Below, piece by piece: positions 47,979 through 56,315 of a stretch of 64,000 bases of DNA. This DNA is from Pseudobdellovibrionaceae bacterium (GTDB lineage: Bacteria > Bdellovibrionota > Bdellovibrionia > Bdellovibrionales > Bdellovibrionaceae): contig JAHBUW010000013.1 in assembly GCA_019637875.1 (NCBI GenBank), positions 1 to 64,000 on the forward strand. The letters are read 5' to 3'. Below the pieces are notes generated by a model, which had not been told where the DNA came from, searched no databases, and saw only the letters and a program-made list of their open reading frames with translations. The first letter of the stretch is position 1, and each line of letters begins with the position of its first letter. The position numbers and the translations under genes were made by a program.

Positions 47979-48843
47979 TCGTTTCGATTTCTCGGTTCAC
48001 GATGTCGGGTAAATCCAGCTGCGTGCAATGGGAGCCCTTGTCGACGACGACGTAGCGGCTGCCGGCGATGCTTCGGTGCATGGATTCCTGGAACGAGAGC
48101 GGCGTCACGAAGTCCTTCGCGCCCGCCAAAACGAGTGTCGGCTTGTCGATCCGGCGAGCCAGATCTTCCCCGTCGAACTTCATCATGTCTTCGAAAAGCG
48201 GAATGAACATGTCGAGCGACATCTCGGCGGTTCCTTTAGCGTAAATTTCGATGTCCTTCCACTCGGTGTAACGCAGATTGAATCCACCCAGCGCGCCGGT
48301 CACGATGAACGAAAGCGGGTTCTGCGTTGAAAACTTCCAAAGCGGCGTCCAAATTTCGGGAATATTTTTGTGCGCGAAGCGACCGATTTTAAACAGTCGT
48401 TCCACGAGATCGACGCCGAACATGCCCTGGATTGGATTCTTCGCGAAGCCGTTGATGAATGTGTAGGAAAGCGCGCGTTCGGGCGCCAAATCCGAAAATT
48501 CAATGAGCACCGGAACCCCGAAGCTGTGTCCGGCGAAATGCGCTTTCTCGATTCCCAAGTGGTCCATCAGAGCCAGGATGTCTTTCGCCATCGACTTCAC
48601 GGTCATTTGTTTCAGGTCGGCGGGTATCGCGCTTAAGTTGTGACCGCGCAGGTCGAAGGAAACAACCTGGTAATTGTGCGAAAAGTGTTCGAGCTGGTGA
48701 TGCCAATGATTCATCAGGCAGGCGATACCGTAAACCCAGATCGTGGGTTCACCTTTGCCGCGGATTTCGTAATAGATCTCGGTGCCGTCATAGCTCGGAA
48801 AGTATCCGGTCGATTTGGGGACGATGTTGCCGGGAAGATTCAT
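47947..48843 (-). CDS. Alpha/beta hydrolase
   Basis: A 298-residue cytoplasmic alpha/beta hydrolase. Nucleophile Ser is in FAGHSFGVP (about 109), the acid is probably Asp in AGAKDFVTPL (about 246) and the His is in VVDKGSHCTQLD (about 274). The motif WVYGIACLMNHWHHQLEHF replaces the usual HG oxyanion turn. The substrate is unknown. Its ATG overlaps the FHA gene stop (ATGA at 48840-48843), so the two are co-expressed. Confidence 0.83.
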   Translation of the reverse strand: MNLPGNIVPKSTGYFPSYDGTEIYYEIRGKGEPTIWVYGIACLMNHWHHQLEHFSHNYQVVSFDLRGHNLSAIPADLKQMTVKSMAKDILALMDHLGIEKAHFAGHSFGVPVLIEFSDLAPERALSYTFINGFAKNPIQGMFGVDLVERLFKIGRFAHKNIPEIWTPLWKFSTQNPLSFIVTGALGGFNLRYTEWKDIEIYAKGTAEMSLDMFIPLFEDMMKFDGEDLARRIDKPTLVLAGAKDFVTPLSFQESMHRSIAGSRYVVVDKGSHCTQLDLPDIVNREIETTIQTPAAEAR

Positions 48844-49544
48844 TTCACAAAACTCACTTGGATCAAGGTGGTGCCTATCCGGATCGTATCACCCTCTTGT
48901 AGCTCGTGGCGAATGTCGGATTGTCCATTCACGTGAACCATGCGCGGGAAGTCGGTCGTGAACACGGCGCCCGTGGATGACGGCGCGATGGTGAAAGCGA
49001 TCGCGGGACAAACGGATTCCTTCAATTCGATATCCAGATTGTCCGAGCCGAAGTCGCGCGGGCCGAAGCCGAGTGTCAGGTATTCATCGGCCTGTTGACC
49101 CTCGATGAAATCCAATCGCAGCGCCTGTTTGAAAGCTTTGACGGGTGTTTTGACCGCAGGGCGCGCCATCTTCAGCTGCGCGATCCCTTCGCGCAGAACT
49201 TCGTCCCATGATTTTTCGATGACGGGTTCGGGAGGAGCGTCCTCCACGCGTTCGTCGCGTTCGACGACCTTGAAAACGGTGCGACCGATTTGAAATTGCA
49301 CGCCGTGCATGAGTTGCACGCGTTTGACCTTTTGCCCGTTGATCTTGATGAGGTTGGAAGAGCCTTGGTCGATGACCAAAAGTCCGCCCTTCGGATCTTT
49401 GACGATCGCGGCGTGGAAACTCGAAACTTTCGAGTCTTTCTTCAGCTGAATTTGACCGCGGACCCGCCCGATTTCGGTCCCATCGCGGATCGAGAAGCTC
49501 TGCCCCGCGTGCGGTCCTTCGATAATTTCGAGTATAAACCCCAT
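48840..49544 (-). CDS. FHA-domain protein, possibly tandem
   Basis: A 234-residue cytoplasmic protein. The N-terminal FHA domain (about 1-95) has the phosphothreonine-binding GR (EIGRVRG), S..H (VSSFHAAI) and N (SSNLIKINGQ) pattern. A charged helical linker (about 97-145) leads to a second beta-rich region (about 165-234, with RMVHVNGQ and HELQEGDTIRIGTTLIQV) that looks like a diverged FHA fold without the GR and S..H residues. FHA proteins read Ser/Thr phosphorylation. Overlaps the hydrolase gene by 4 bases. Confidence 0.82.
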   Translation of the reverse strand: MGFILEIIEGPHAGQSFSIRDGTEIGRVRGQIQLKKDSKVSSFHAAIVKDPKGGLLVIDQGSSNLIKINGQKVKRVQLMHGVQFQIGRTVFKVVERDERVEDAPPEPVIEKSWDEVLREGIAQLKMARPAVKTPVKAFKQALRLDFIEGQQADEYLTLGFGPRDFGSDNLDIELKESVCPAIAFTIAPSSTGAVFTTDFPRMVHVNGQSDIRHELQEGDTIRIGTTLIQVSFVK

Positions 49545-49557
49545 AGATTCATTTTAA

Positions 49558-49583
49558 GGCCTTGGAGGGGGATGGCCAAGGCC
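49558..49583. repeat. Perfect 8-bp inverted repeat upstream of rpsF
   Basis: GGCCTTGG (49558-49565) and CCAAGGCC (49576-49583) with a 10-base loop, between the start of the FHA gene (minus) and rpsF (plus). It could be an operator or part of an S6-type mRNA leader. I could not confirm the conserved S6:S18 leader motif. Confidence 0.5.
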
Positions 49584-49692
49584 CTGGCAAATCAACTTGT
49601 TCTTGATCGAGGTCCATGTTAGTTCCCTGTCCTTGTTCATCATAACCTTGCTGTTGGGAAGACCCCATCGGCAGCCCCGAAAGGTAAGCTAA

Positions 49693-50151
49693 ATGGCTGA
49701 AACTATTCTGAAATCGTCCGAAGTTCTGAAGCCCTACGAAGCGGTCATCATCATGCACCCCGAAGCTTCGCTGGACGAGCAAAAAGAACTCCTCCGTAAG
49801 AACAAAGGCATCGTCGAGTCGTTCAACGGCAAATTCAACTCGCTGGACACTTGGGGCAAACGCAATCTGGCCAACCTCATCGGTAAAGTGAAAAAGGGAA
49901 CTTACTTCCACGTCACTTTCGAAGCGCGCCCCGCTGCGATCGCCGAGCTCGAGCGCACCATGCGTATCAACGATAAAGTCCTCCGTTTCATGCACACCAA
50001 GTTGGACGCTCGCGTCTCGCTGACCAAGTTCATGGAAGACTTCAAAAAATCGCTGGCAGAAACTGCAACTCGTGAGCGTGAGCGCGAAGCGAAAATCCAG
50101 GCGAAACGTGCCGCGATGGCCGCAATGGCTCAGGATCGCCGCGACGCTTAA
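49693..50151 (+). CDS. rpsF: 30S ribosomal protein S6
   Basis: Small-subunit protein S6, 152 residues. The S6 fold is evident from YEAVIIMHPEASLDEQ, the LDTWGKRNLANLI block and the LRFMHTKLDARVSL strand (about 97-110). A charged C-terminal extension rich in Arg/Glu/Lys/Ala (about 122-152) is longer than in most species. The ATG follows AAGGTAAG. rpsR (S18), normally next to rpsF, is absent from this cluster: a membrane protein gene follows instead, then rplI. Confidence 0.96.
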   Translation: MAETILKSSEVLKPYEAVIIMHPEASLDEQKELLRKNKGIVESFNGKFNSLDTWGKRNLANLIGKVKKGTYFHVTFEARPAAIAELERTMRINDKVLRFMHTKLDARVSLTKFMEDFKKSLAETATREREREAKIQAKRAAMAAMAQDRRDA

Positions 50152-50162
50152 GGAAAACCCAC

Positions 50163-51089
50163 TTGAGTTCACAGATCTCGAGATTAAAAGAGCCCAAAGC
50201 CTGGGCTCTTTTCATTTCTGGCAGTTGTTTAACCCTTCTGACGCCCTTTCTGGGCGCGCCGTTCCTGCGTATTCTGCAGAACGTCTATGGCTCGGTGGCC
50301 TATTGGCTGCTGGGGTTGGTCGCCACGGCGACGGTCGCGGCTTCAATGCCGGGGACGATGGCGATCTTGGCCGCGTCGGTTTGGATCTGCGTCGGCGTTT
50401 TCGGTGAGTTCGAGAAAAAGGGCTACGGCCGGTTCTGGCCCGGAATGCTGGGCGTGGCCCTCGCGACCCTGCTGTCGTGGGTGGTCCCGGGACTTTTGAA
50501 GAATCAGTTCGGCGTCGATGTCGGCCCCGGGGTCGAAGAGAGCCTTCAGGCCTTGGTGAAACAGATCGAAAACAATCCTGAGCAGAAGGCGTGGATGGAA
50601 ACCATGGGTTTCCAAACCGAAGCTCTGCTGGGTCAGGTGCCTTCGATGCTGGCCCTCGTGTACTTAATGTGTTTGGCCTTCGCTCTGATGTTGGCGCAGC
50701 GCATTGCGGCGGTCTTCCGGGTCCCTTACGAGCGGATCGCGGGCACGGGACGTTTGCTGGAATTCCGCATCCCGGACTGGATTTCGATCCTTTTGATCCT
50801 CTCGTTTCTGTTCAGCTTTTTGAAGGTCGACGTGCCGGGGCTGAACACGGTGGCTTTGAACCTGCTGCAGTTCTTGATCGGGCTCTACTTTTTTCAAGGC
50901 CTGGCCGTCTTGGAGACGACCTTCATCCTCTTGCGGGTCGATCCGATTCTGAAACTGATCGTCTACATTTTCGTTGTAGCCCAGTTGTTCTTTTTGTTAA
51001 GTCTCGTGGGCTTAGCGGATTTCTGGCTGGATTTTAGAAAGCGCCTACGCAATTGGGTGCTGAAAAAATCGAAGGAAAACGAGCCGTAA
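50163..51089 (+). CDS. YybS-like (DUF2232-type) membrane protein
   Basis: A 308-residue polytopic membrane protein with about seven hydrophobic segments (around 18-35, 43-60, 66-82, 91-108, 162-180, 207-222, 230-250 and 262-285). Size, topology and its position between rpsF and rplI match the YybS/DUF2232 family. The start is a TTG at 50163 with AAGGA about 8 bases upstream; no ATG alternative keeps the first helix. The family function is not established. Confidence 0.78.
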   Translation: MSSQISRLKEPKAWALFISGSCLTLLTPFLGAPFLRILQNVYGSVAYWLLGLVATATVAASMPGTMAILAASVWICVGVFGEFEKKGYGRFWPGMLGVALATLLSWVVPGLLKNQFGVDVGPGVEESLQALVKQIENNPEQKAWMETMGFQTEALLGQVPSMLALVYLMCLAFALMLAQRIAAVFRVPYERIAGTGRLLEFRIPDWISILLILSFLFSFLKVDVPGLNTVALNLLQFLIGLYFFQGLAVLETTFILLRVDPILKLIVYIFVVAQLFFLLSLVGLADFWLDFRKRLRNWVLKKSKENEP

Positions 51090-51176
51090 CATGAACCAAT
51101 ACCTTACCCGTATGGGCCGTGGCCCCGGGATGGAGAAACAGGATTCAAGAGAATCCCGTAGAACTAGGAGAGAGAA

Positions 51177-51620
51177 ATGAAAGTCATTCTGCAAAAAGAC
51201 GTTAAAGACATCGGTAAAGTTGGAGATCTCGTTAGCGTCGCACCTGGTTTTGCGCGGAACTTCCTGTTCCCCCGTAAATTGGCAATGGAAGCGACCGAGA
51301 CCCGCGTTTCGGAATACGAACACTTGAAGCGCGTTTCGGAAGCGAAGAAGAAAAAAGCGGTCGCAGAGCGCCAAGCATTGCTGGCGAAAGTGAACGGAAT
51401 CGCTTTGAACTTCAAAGTCTCGGCGGGCGAAACTGAAAAGCTCTTCGGTTCGGTCACGACTTCGGACATTTCGCGCGAACTCGAGAACAAAGGTTTCTCG
51501 GTCGATCGCCGCGATATCCATCTCGAAGAACAAATCAAAGTCTTGGGTAACCACAAAGCGACCATCCGCTTGGGTGACAACTTGGAGACGACAGTTCAGA
51601 TCGTGGTTGAAAGAGCGTAA
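51177..51620 (+). CDS. rplI: 50S ribosomal protein L9
   Basis: Large-subunit protein L9, 147 residues, with the canonical N-terminus ([34 protein letters not shown]), a long connecting helix and the C-terminal RNA-binding domain ([11 protein letters not shown]). TAGGAG precedes the ATG. The 87-base leader after the membrane gene contains two small hairpins (GGGCC/GGCCC and GGATTC/GAATCC at 51141-51156). A terminator follows. Confidence 0.97.
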   Translation: MKVILQKDVKDIGKVGDLVSVAPGFARNFLFPRKLAMEATETRVSEYEHLKRVSEAKKKKAVAERQALLAKVNGIALNFKVSAGETEKLFGSVTTSDISRELENKGFSVDRRDIHLEEQIKVLGNHKATIRLGDNLETTVQIVVERA

Positions 51621-51642
51621 CGCTTTTCCAAAGATCGAATTA

Positions 51643-51678
51643 AAAAAGGGCATCCCGCGCAAGCCGGAGGCCCTTTTT
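51643..51678 (+). terminator. Rho-independent terminator after rplI
   Basis: AAAAAGGGC (51643-51651) pairs with GCCCTTTTT (51670-51678) around an 18-base loop; the T run provides the tail. Located 23 bases after the rplI stop. Confidence 0.85.
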
Positions 51679-51697
51679 CTTTTTGGAGGGGCGACGT

Positions 51698-51883
51698 TTA
51701 GGCGCTTTCGGATTCGAGAATCATATCCTGCAGAATGTCCGCGAGGACTTCCCGTAGATCGTCGAGCGAAAGGTCATAGGGGTTTTTCCCCCGGGATTCG
51801 GCCTGAGCGGCGAACCAAGATTCAATTTGGTCTTCGGGCATACCCGACAGACGGATGACTTGCTTGAGGGGGCTTCCTTCCAT
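51698..51883 (-). CDS. Small acidic protein, unknown function
   Basis: A 61-residue acidic, helical protein (MEGSPLKQVIRLSGM, then a DLSLDDLREVLADILQDMILE helix). A strong AGGAG ribosome site six bases before the ATG and convergent placement against the rplI terminator argue that it is real. No family recognised. It would be expressed alone. Confidence 0.6.
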   Translation of the reverse strand: MEGSPLKQVIRLSGMPEDQIESWFAAQAESRGKNPYDLSLDDLREVLADILQDMILESESA

Positions 51884-52043
51884 GGAATCTCCTGCGTCAT
51901 GAGTTTCGAGAGGGACCTTTAGACTTTCAATTAGGCCCCTATTTCAAAGACTTAGTTATTGAATCAAGGGGTTAATCGAAAGCATACTGGGGCCCATCGA
52001 TTCCCGACCGAAGTCGGGGGTGCGGAAGGGCTTTGGCTTATCT

Positions 52044-53075
52044 ATGGAACAAACAGTTCTGATTACCGGCGGCGCCGGCTTCTTGGGATCGCATTTGGCG
52101 GAAAGATATCTTCTTTCCGGCCATCGCGTCATTGCCCTGGATAACTTCGCCACCGGACGCCAAGAGAACATCGCCCTTCTACAAAAGGTGGCTGGTGACC
52201 GCTTCCTTTTCATCGAGGCCGACGTCTGCAAAGACTGGTCGACTTGGATTCCGCGGATCCCGGCCTCATGGATGACGGGGCTGAAAAGTTGTTTCCATTT
52301 CGCGTCTCCGGCCTCGCCGCCGCATTATCAACGCTTGGGAATCGAAACGATGTGGGTGAACACACTCGCGCTCGAGCATTGTCTGCGTTTCGCGGATCAG
52401 TTGGGCGCGCACGTGACGTTCGCGTCGACGAGCGAAGTGTACGGCGATCCCGAGGTTTCTCCACAAACCGAAAGTTATCGCGGCTGGGTTAATACCTGGG
52501 GACCGCGCGCTTGTTACGATGAAGCCAAACGTTTCGGCGAAGCGCTGATTTACACTTGGAACCAAAAGCGCGGCACCCAACACGGCTGCGTGCGGATTTT
52601 CAATACCTACGGTCCGCGTATGAATCCCGTCGACGGTCGCGTGATCATCAACTTCCTGGTGCAAGCATTGAATGATCAGAAGCTGACGATCTACGGAACC
52701 GGTCAGCAGACGCGCAGCTTCTGCTACGTCGACGATCTGGTGGATGGGATCGTTCTGTATTCGACTCGCCGTCTTTCGCGTCCCGTGAACATCGGTAGCG
52801 AGGGCGAGTTTTCGGTGAAGGAACTGGGCGAGATGGTTCGTCAGATCTTCGCCCACAAAAATTTGGAATTCGAATATCAACCGCTCCCGGCGGACGATCC
52901 CAAGCAACGTCGTCCGGATCTGACTCTGGCGCGCGAGTGCCTTGCGCCCTGGGGTGGACCGAAGGTGGATCTGAAGTCGGGTCTTTTGCGCATGGTGGAT
53001 TGGCTCGATAAAGAGCTGCGTTCCAAGCCGGGCGGCCTGGCGACGGCCCCGAGCCCGAAGGTTCAACACCAATGA
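52044..53075 (+). CDS. UDP-glucuronate decarboxylase-like epimerase/dehydratase
   Basis: NAD-dependent extended SDR, 343 residues from the ATG at 52044. The NAD loop is GGAGFLG (about 9-15), the catalytic Tyr-Lys is in CYDEAKR (about 157-163) and the active-site Ser/Thr in STSEVYGDP. HFASPASPPHYQ and GPRACYDEAKR are typical of UDP-xylose synthase/UDP-glucuronate decarboxylase. It probably forms UDP-pentose for surface glycans. Upstream a CCCGAC/GTCGGG hairpin (52003-52018) lies in the leader. Its stop overlaps the galE-like start (ATGA). Confidence 0.85.
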   Translation: MEQTVLITGGAGFLGSHLAERYLLSGHRVIALDNFATGRQENIALLQKVAGDRFLFIEADVCKDWSTWIPRIPASWMTGLKSCFHFASPASPPHYQRLGIETMWVNTLALEHCLRFADQLGAHVTFASTSEVYGDPEVSPQTESYRGWVNTWGPRACYDEAKRFGEALIYTWNQKRGTQHGCVRIFNTYGPRMNPVDGRVIINFLVQALNDQKLTIYGTGQQTRSFCYVDDLVDGIVLYSTRRLSRPVNIGSEGEFSVKELGEMVRQIFAHKNLEFEYQPLPADDPKQRRPDLTLARECLAPWGGPKVDLKSGLLRMVDWLDKELRSKPGGLATAPSPKVQHQ

Positions 53076-54073
53076 GCCGTCCGGAAATCCTCGTCACGGG
53101 TGGGGCCGGTTACATCGGAAGCCATACGTGCAAGCTCCTCTCGCAACGGGGTTTCACGCCCGTCATCGTCGACAATCTGGTTTATGGACACGAATGGGCC
53201 GTGAAGTGGGGACCGCTTTATCGCGGGGAGCTTTCGGATCGCGAATTTCTGCGCTCCGTTTTTCAAAAACATAAAATTCAGGCGGTTCTTCATTTCGCGG
53301 CGTACGCGTACGTCGGTGAAAGCGTGAAAGACCCGTTGAAGTACTACACGAACAACGTCGCGGGTTCGCTGAGCCTGATGAGCGCCGCGGTCGAGGCGGG
53401 AATTCCGCGTTTCGTATTCTCCAGCACCTGCGCGACCTACGGAGAGCCGGAGCGTATGCCCATCGCCGAGACGACGCCGCAAAATCCCGTCAATCCGTAT
53501 GGGGCGTCGAAGCTGATGATCGAGCGGGCCTTGAAAGATCTGAGTGCCGCCGCGCCCCTACAAGTGGTCGCGCTTCGCTACTTCAATGCCTGCGGCGCGG
53601 ATGTCGATGGCGAAATCGGCGAACACCACGATCCCGAAACGCATTTGATTCCGCTCGCGCTCGAGGCGGCGCACGGCAAACGTGAGTTGACGGTTTTCGG
53701 AACGGACTATCCCACGCCGGATGGGACTTGCATTCGTGATTACATCCATGTCACCGATCTGGCCGAGGCCCATGTGATGGCCATGGACTGGATGACTCGC
53801 AATACCTCTGCGAAGTTCGAGGTTTTCAACCTCGGCACGGGTCAGGGTGTGTCGGTGCGTGAGTTGATCGACACCGTGGCGCGGATCACGGGCCGACAGG
53901 TTCCCGCGAGAATGGGCGCCCGCCGCGCGGGGGATCCGCCGGTCCTCGTCGCCACGGCCGCGAAAGCGAAAGAGCTGATGGGCTGGGAGCCCCGCCATTC
54001 GGGGCTCGAGAACATCGTGCGCACCGCGGATAATTGGTATCGCAAACATTTCGGTGCGGAGGTCGAACGATGA
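53072..54073 (+). CDS. galE: UDP-glucose 4-epimerase
   Basis: Extended SDR interconverting UDP-glucose and UDP-galactose (or the N-acetyl forms), 333 residues. NAD loop GGAGYIGSH (about 10-18), SSTCATYGEP, catalytic NPYGASK (Tyr about 147, Lys about 151), then the GALE-specific LRYFNACGAD and CIRDYIHVTDLA blocks. It is the middle gene of a three-gene ATGA-coupled operon. Pentose-specific relatives share most motifs, so the exact sugar is uncertain. Confidence 0.9.
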   Translation: MSRPEILVTGGAGYIGSHTCKLLSQRGFTPVIVDNLVYGHEWAVKWGPLYRGELSDREFLRSVFQKHKIQAVLHFAAYAYVGESVKDPLKYYTNNVAGSLSLMSAAVEAGIPRFVFSSTCATYGEPERMPIAETTPQNPVNPYGASKLMIERALKDLSAAAPLQVVALRYFNACGADVDGEIGEHHDPETHLIPLALEAAHGKRELTVFGTDYPTPDGTCIRDYIHVTDLAEAHVMAMDWMTRNTSAKFEVFNLGTGQGVSVRELIDTVARITGRQVPARMGARRAGDPPVLVATAAKAKELMGWEPRHSGLENIVRTADNWYRKHFGAEVER

Positions 54074-54900
54074 AAATCGTTTACCAAGCCTACGGGCGTG
54101 AAGACATCGTTCGCCAGGTTCTTTTTTCGGTCGTCAGTTTGAAGTCCCGCGCGGAAAGCACCGAGGGTTGGACGATCGAGATTTACACGGATCAACCTGA
54201 TCGTTTGCAGAGCTTTTTCGCGGGTTGGCCCGAAGTGAAAATCGTGCCGATCACGACGGCCGACATTCAGGGCTGGCGTGGGGCGATTGATTTCGTTCAC
54301 CGCGTGAAACTGAAAATTCTCGAGAAGGCGACCGAAAGTCTGCATGAACCTTTGATTTACTTGGACGGAGACACCTACTTCGCGAAGGATCCGACCGCTT
54401 TATTCGCGCAGATCTCGCCGACGCGCTCTTTGATGCACATTCGGGAATCCCGTTTGGATGAAGCGCGGGACCCGCTGACGAAAAAGATCGCGAAATTCGT
54501 GCGCAAAAATTCCTTCTCGGTTGATGGTGCGTCCACGCAGATTCCCCAAAGTTCCGAGATGTGGAATGCGGGCGTCATCGGAATTCATCCGGCGAACTTC
54601 CAGCTTTTGCCTTTGATGGTCGAGTTGACCGACCAAATGTACGGCCGCTACCAAAAGCACGTCATGGAGCAATTGGCGGTCTCGTACCTTCTGCAAACGA
54701 AAACGGTCGTCGCCTCCAGCCACCTTGAGGTCATTCATTATTGGCCGAGCAAAGAGGCCTTCGATGCCGCCATCGGTAACTTCCTGGCGTCGCGGACGAA
54801 CGCGAGTGAGGCGCTGGCGACGATCGGCGATTTCCATTGGCCCGCGCCGATTCAGCCGCAGATCAAACGCAGCTGGCTGAGCCGTCTTTTCGGTCCCTGA
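54070..54900 (+). CDS. Putative glycosyltransferase
   Basis: 276 residues from the ATG at 54070, which overlaps the galE stop. The N-terminus (MKIVYQAYGREDIVRQVLFSVVSL) and the DxD-type YLDGDTYF (about 97-104) suggest a GT-A fold enzyme using a nucleotide sugar and a metal. MWNAGVIGIHPANF (about 158-171) and the late VIHYWPSKE resemble GT8-like families. It is cytoplasmic and is the last gene of the nucleotide-sugar operon; donor and acceptor are unknown. A hairpin lies 8 bases after the stop. Confidence 0.75.
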   Translation: MKIVYQAYGREDIVRQVLFSVVSLKSRAESTEGWTIEIYTDQPDRLQSFFAGWPEVKIVPITTADIQGWRGAIDFVHRVKLKILEKATESLHEPLIYLDGDTYFAKDPTALFAQISPTRSLMHIRESRLDEARDPLTKKIAKFVRKNSFSVDGASTQIPQSSEMWNAGVIGIHPANFQLLPLMVELTDQMYGRYQKHVMEQLAVSYLLQTKTVVASSHLEVIHYWPSKEAFDAAIGNFLASRTNASEALATIGDFHWPAPIQPQIKRSWLSRLFGP

Positions 54901-54908
54901 TTCTAGCG

Positions 54909-54928
54909 GGTGTCGTGATCCCGACACC
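54909..54928. terminator. Hairpin after the glycosyltransferase operon
   Basis: GGTGTCG (54909-54915), a TGATCC loop and CGACACC (54922-54928). There is no T tract, so it is a weak or Rho-assisted terminator candidate or an mRNA 3' stabiliser. Confidence 0.4.
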
Positions 54929-55093
54929 TGTCGAGACGTGGACGACAGCTTCGGGCACCGTCTCAAATCGAGATTCGCTTTTCCTCCCTCATTCGAATTC
55001 AGCGCGTGCTGAGCGTCGGGAACGTCTCGTAATCTGACGTTTTTTCGGTACGAAATTCGCAATAGCTTAGGGTTGAAAGGTACGGGAAGCGAC

Positions 55094-56281
55094 GTGAAAA
55101 CCTTGAATTTGACCATGGCCATGATCGTTTTCTTCGGAAGTTGGATGCCCCAACTGGCCGAAGCGCGCACGGCGAAATCACGGAAAATCTCGCGCGACTC
55201 TTCAAGTGCGCGCGTTATCCGTGAAGAGATGGTCCCCGTCACCACTTACGTTCAACCGGCGGCCCCGGTCGCGGGTATCGGTGCGAATAGTTATATTCCC
55301 GCTCCTCAACCGACGACTCAATATGTTTACCAGGCGCCCGTGCAACCCGAGCAACCGAATATGTTGCTGACGATGGCGCCCGCCTTGATCCAGGCGTTGA
55401 TGGCCCTGACGAAAAACTTCTCGAGCAGCGGTTCGACGACAGCATCGAGCCCGCTGGCGAACGATCCGACCGCAAACATGACCGAATCGCAGATCAATAC
55501 GCGGACGTACACGAATAACCAACCCGATGCGCTGGCGGATCTGAACGCGACATCGCACGATGACGATACGCCGGTACAGGTCCCGGGGGCTTCGCCTTCG
55601 CGGACAATTTCCGAGCACGGACATTTACACTCGATGAAACGCGACGAAGCGACGGCCATGGGGCAATGCCTTGCACCCGTGAACACCGTTGGCGAAGCGA
55701 AGCGGATTCTTGTTCGTAACAACGTGCAAGTCGGCCGTGAAACCAATGATCGTCAGTTAATTTCGGTCGCGATGGGAATCCAGCAACTTCAGCTGTTGAG
55801 TGGAAATCGCGCGAACTTCGTTAGCGGCGCGACCTTCCGCTTCTTGAAAAACAGCCGCTACTCTTCGCAACGCCCGAACGGGATCTACATGGGTGCCAAT
55901 CACCAAGACGGCAACGTCTCGCACGTCATGCACGAGCTGGGACACTACGCGGGCAATCAGGGACTGTATGCGGGCTACAAACAGCTCGGTCGCTGCAATC
56001 TGACAAGTTACTCGCATAAAGTTTGGAGCGCCGAAACCGCGCGCAATGAAGAGTTCGCCGAAGCCTTCGCGGCTTTCGTGGCCTCGCCGGGCCGCTTGCG
56101 TGATTCTCAAGAGCAGGCTTGCCGCGATGTCTTCGCGTACTTTAGCAAACATTATCCCAACGCTCAGAAATACGCGATTTGCGATCGCAACGCTTTGATC
56201 GCGGCCGTCAAGAATGGCGGACAGGTTGAAGTCGCTTCGGCCGATCGCCGCACGGCGAGCGATCAGCGCGCGGTTCAGTAA
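55094..56281 (+). CDS. Secreted putative zinc metallopeptidase (HELGH)
   Basis: 395 residues from the GTG at 55094 (GGGAAG 4 bases upstream), giving a clean signal peptide ending AEARTA. A Pro/Gln/Ser/Thr-rich low-complexity region (about 50-150) leads to a C-terminal domain. There VMHELGHYAG holds HExxH (His280, Glu281, His284), and about 35 residues later NEEFAEAFAAF offers a third-ligand Glu, as in gluzincin-like families of the lethal-factor/MtfA kind. Cys residues occur at about 192, 301, 346 and 365. I do not recognise the family. It stands alone, convergent with dnaB. Confidence 0.72.
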   Translation: MKTLNLTMAMIVFFGSWMPQLAEARTAKSRKISRDSSSARVIREEMVPVTTYVQPAAPVAGIGANSYIPAPQPTTQYVYQAPVQPEQPNMLLTMAPALIQALMALTKNFSSSGSTTASSPLANDPTANMTESQINTRTYTNNQPDALADLNATSHDDDTPVQVPGASPSRTISEHGHLHSMKRDEATAMGQCLAPVNTVGEAKRILVRNNVQVGRETNDRQLISVAMGIQQLQLLSGNRANFVSGATFRFLKNSRYSSQRPNGIYMGANHQDGNVSHVMHELGHYAGNQGLYAGYKQLGRCNLTSYSHKVWSAETARNEEFAEAFAAFVASPGRLRDSQEQACRDVFAYFSKHYPNAQKYAICDRNALIAAVKNGGQVEVASADRRTASDQRAVQ

Positions 56282-56315
56282 ACGCGCGCCGTTCACCCTT
56301 TCCCAAAGTTGAAGA

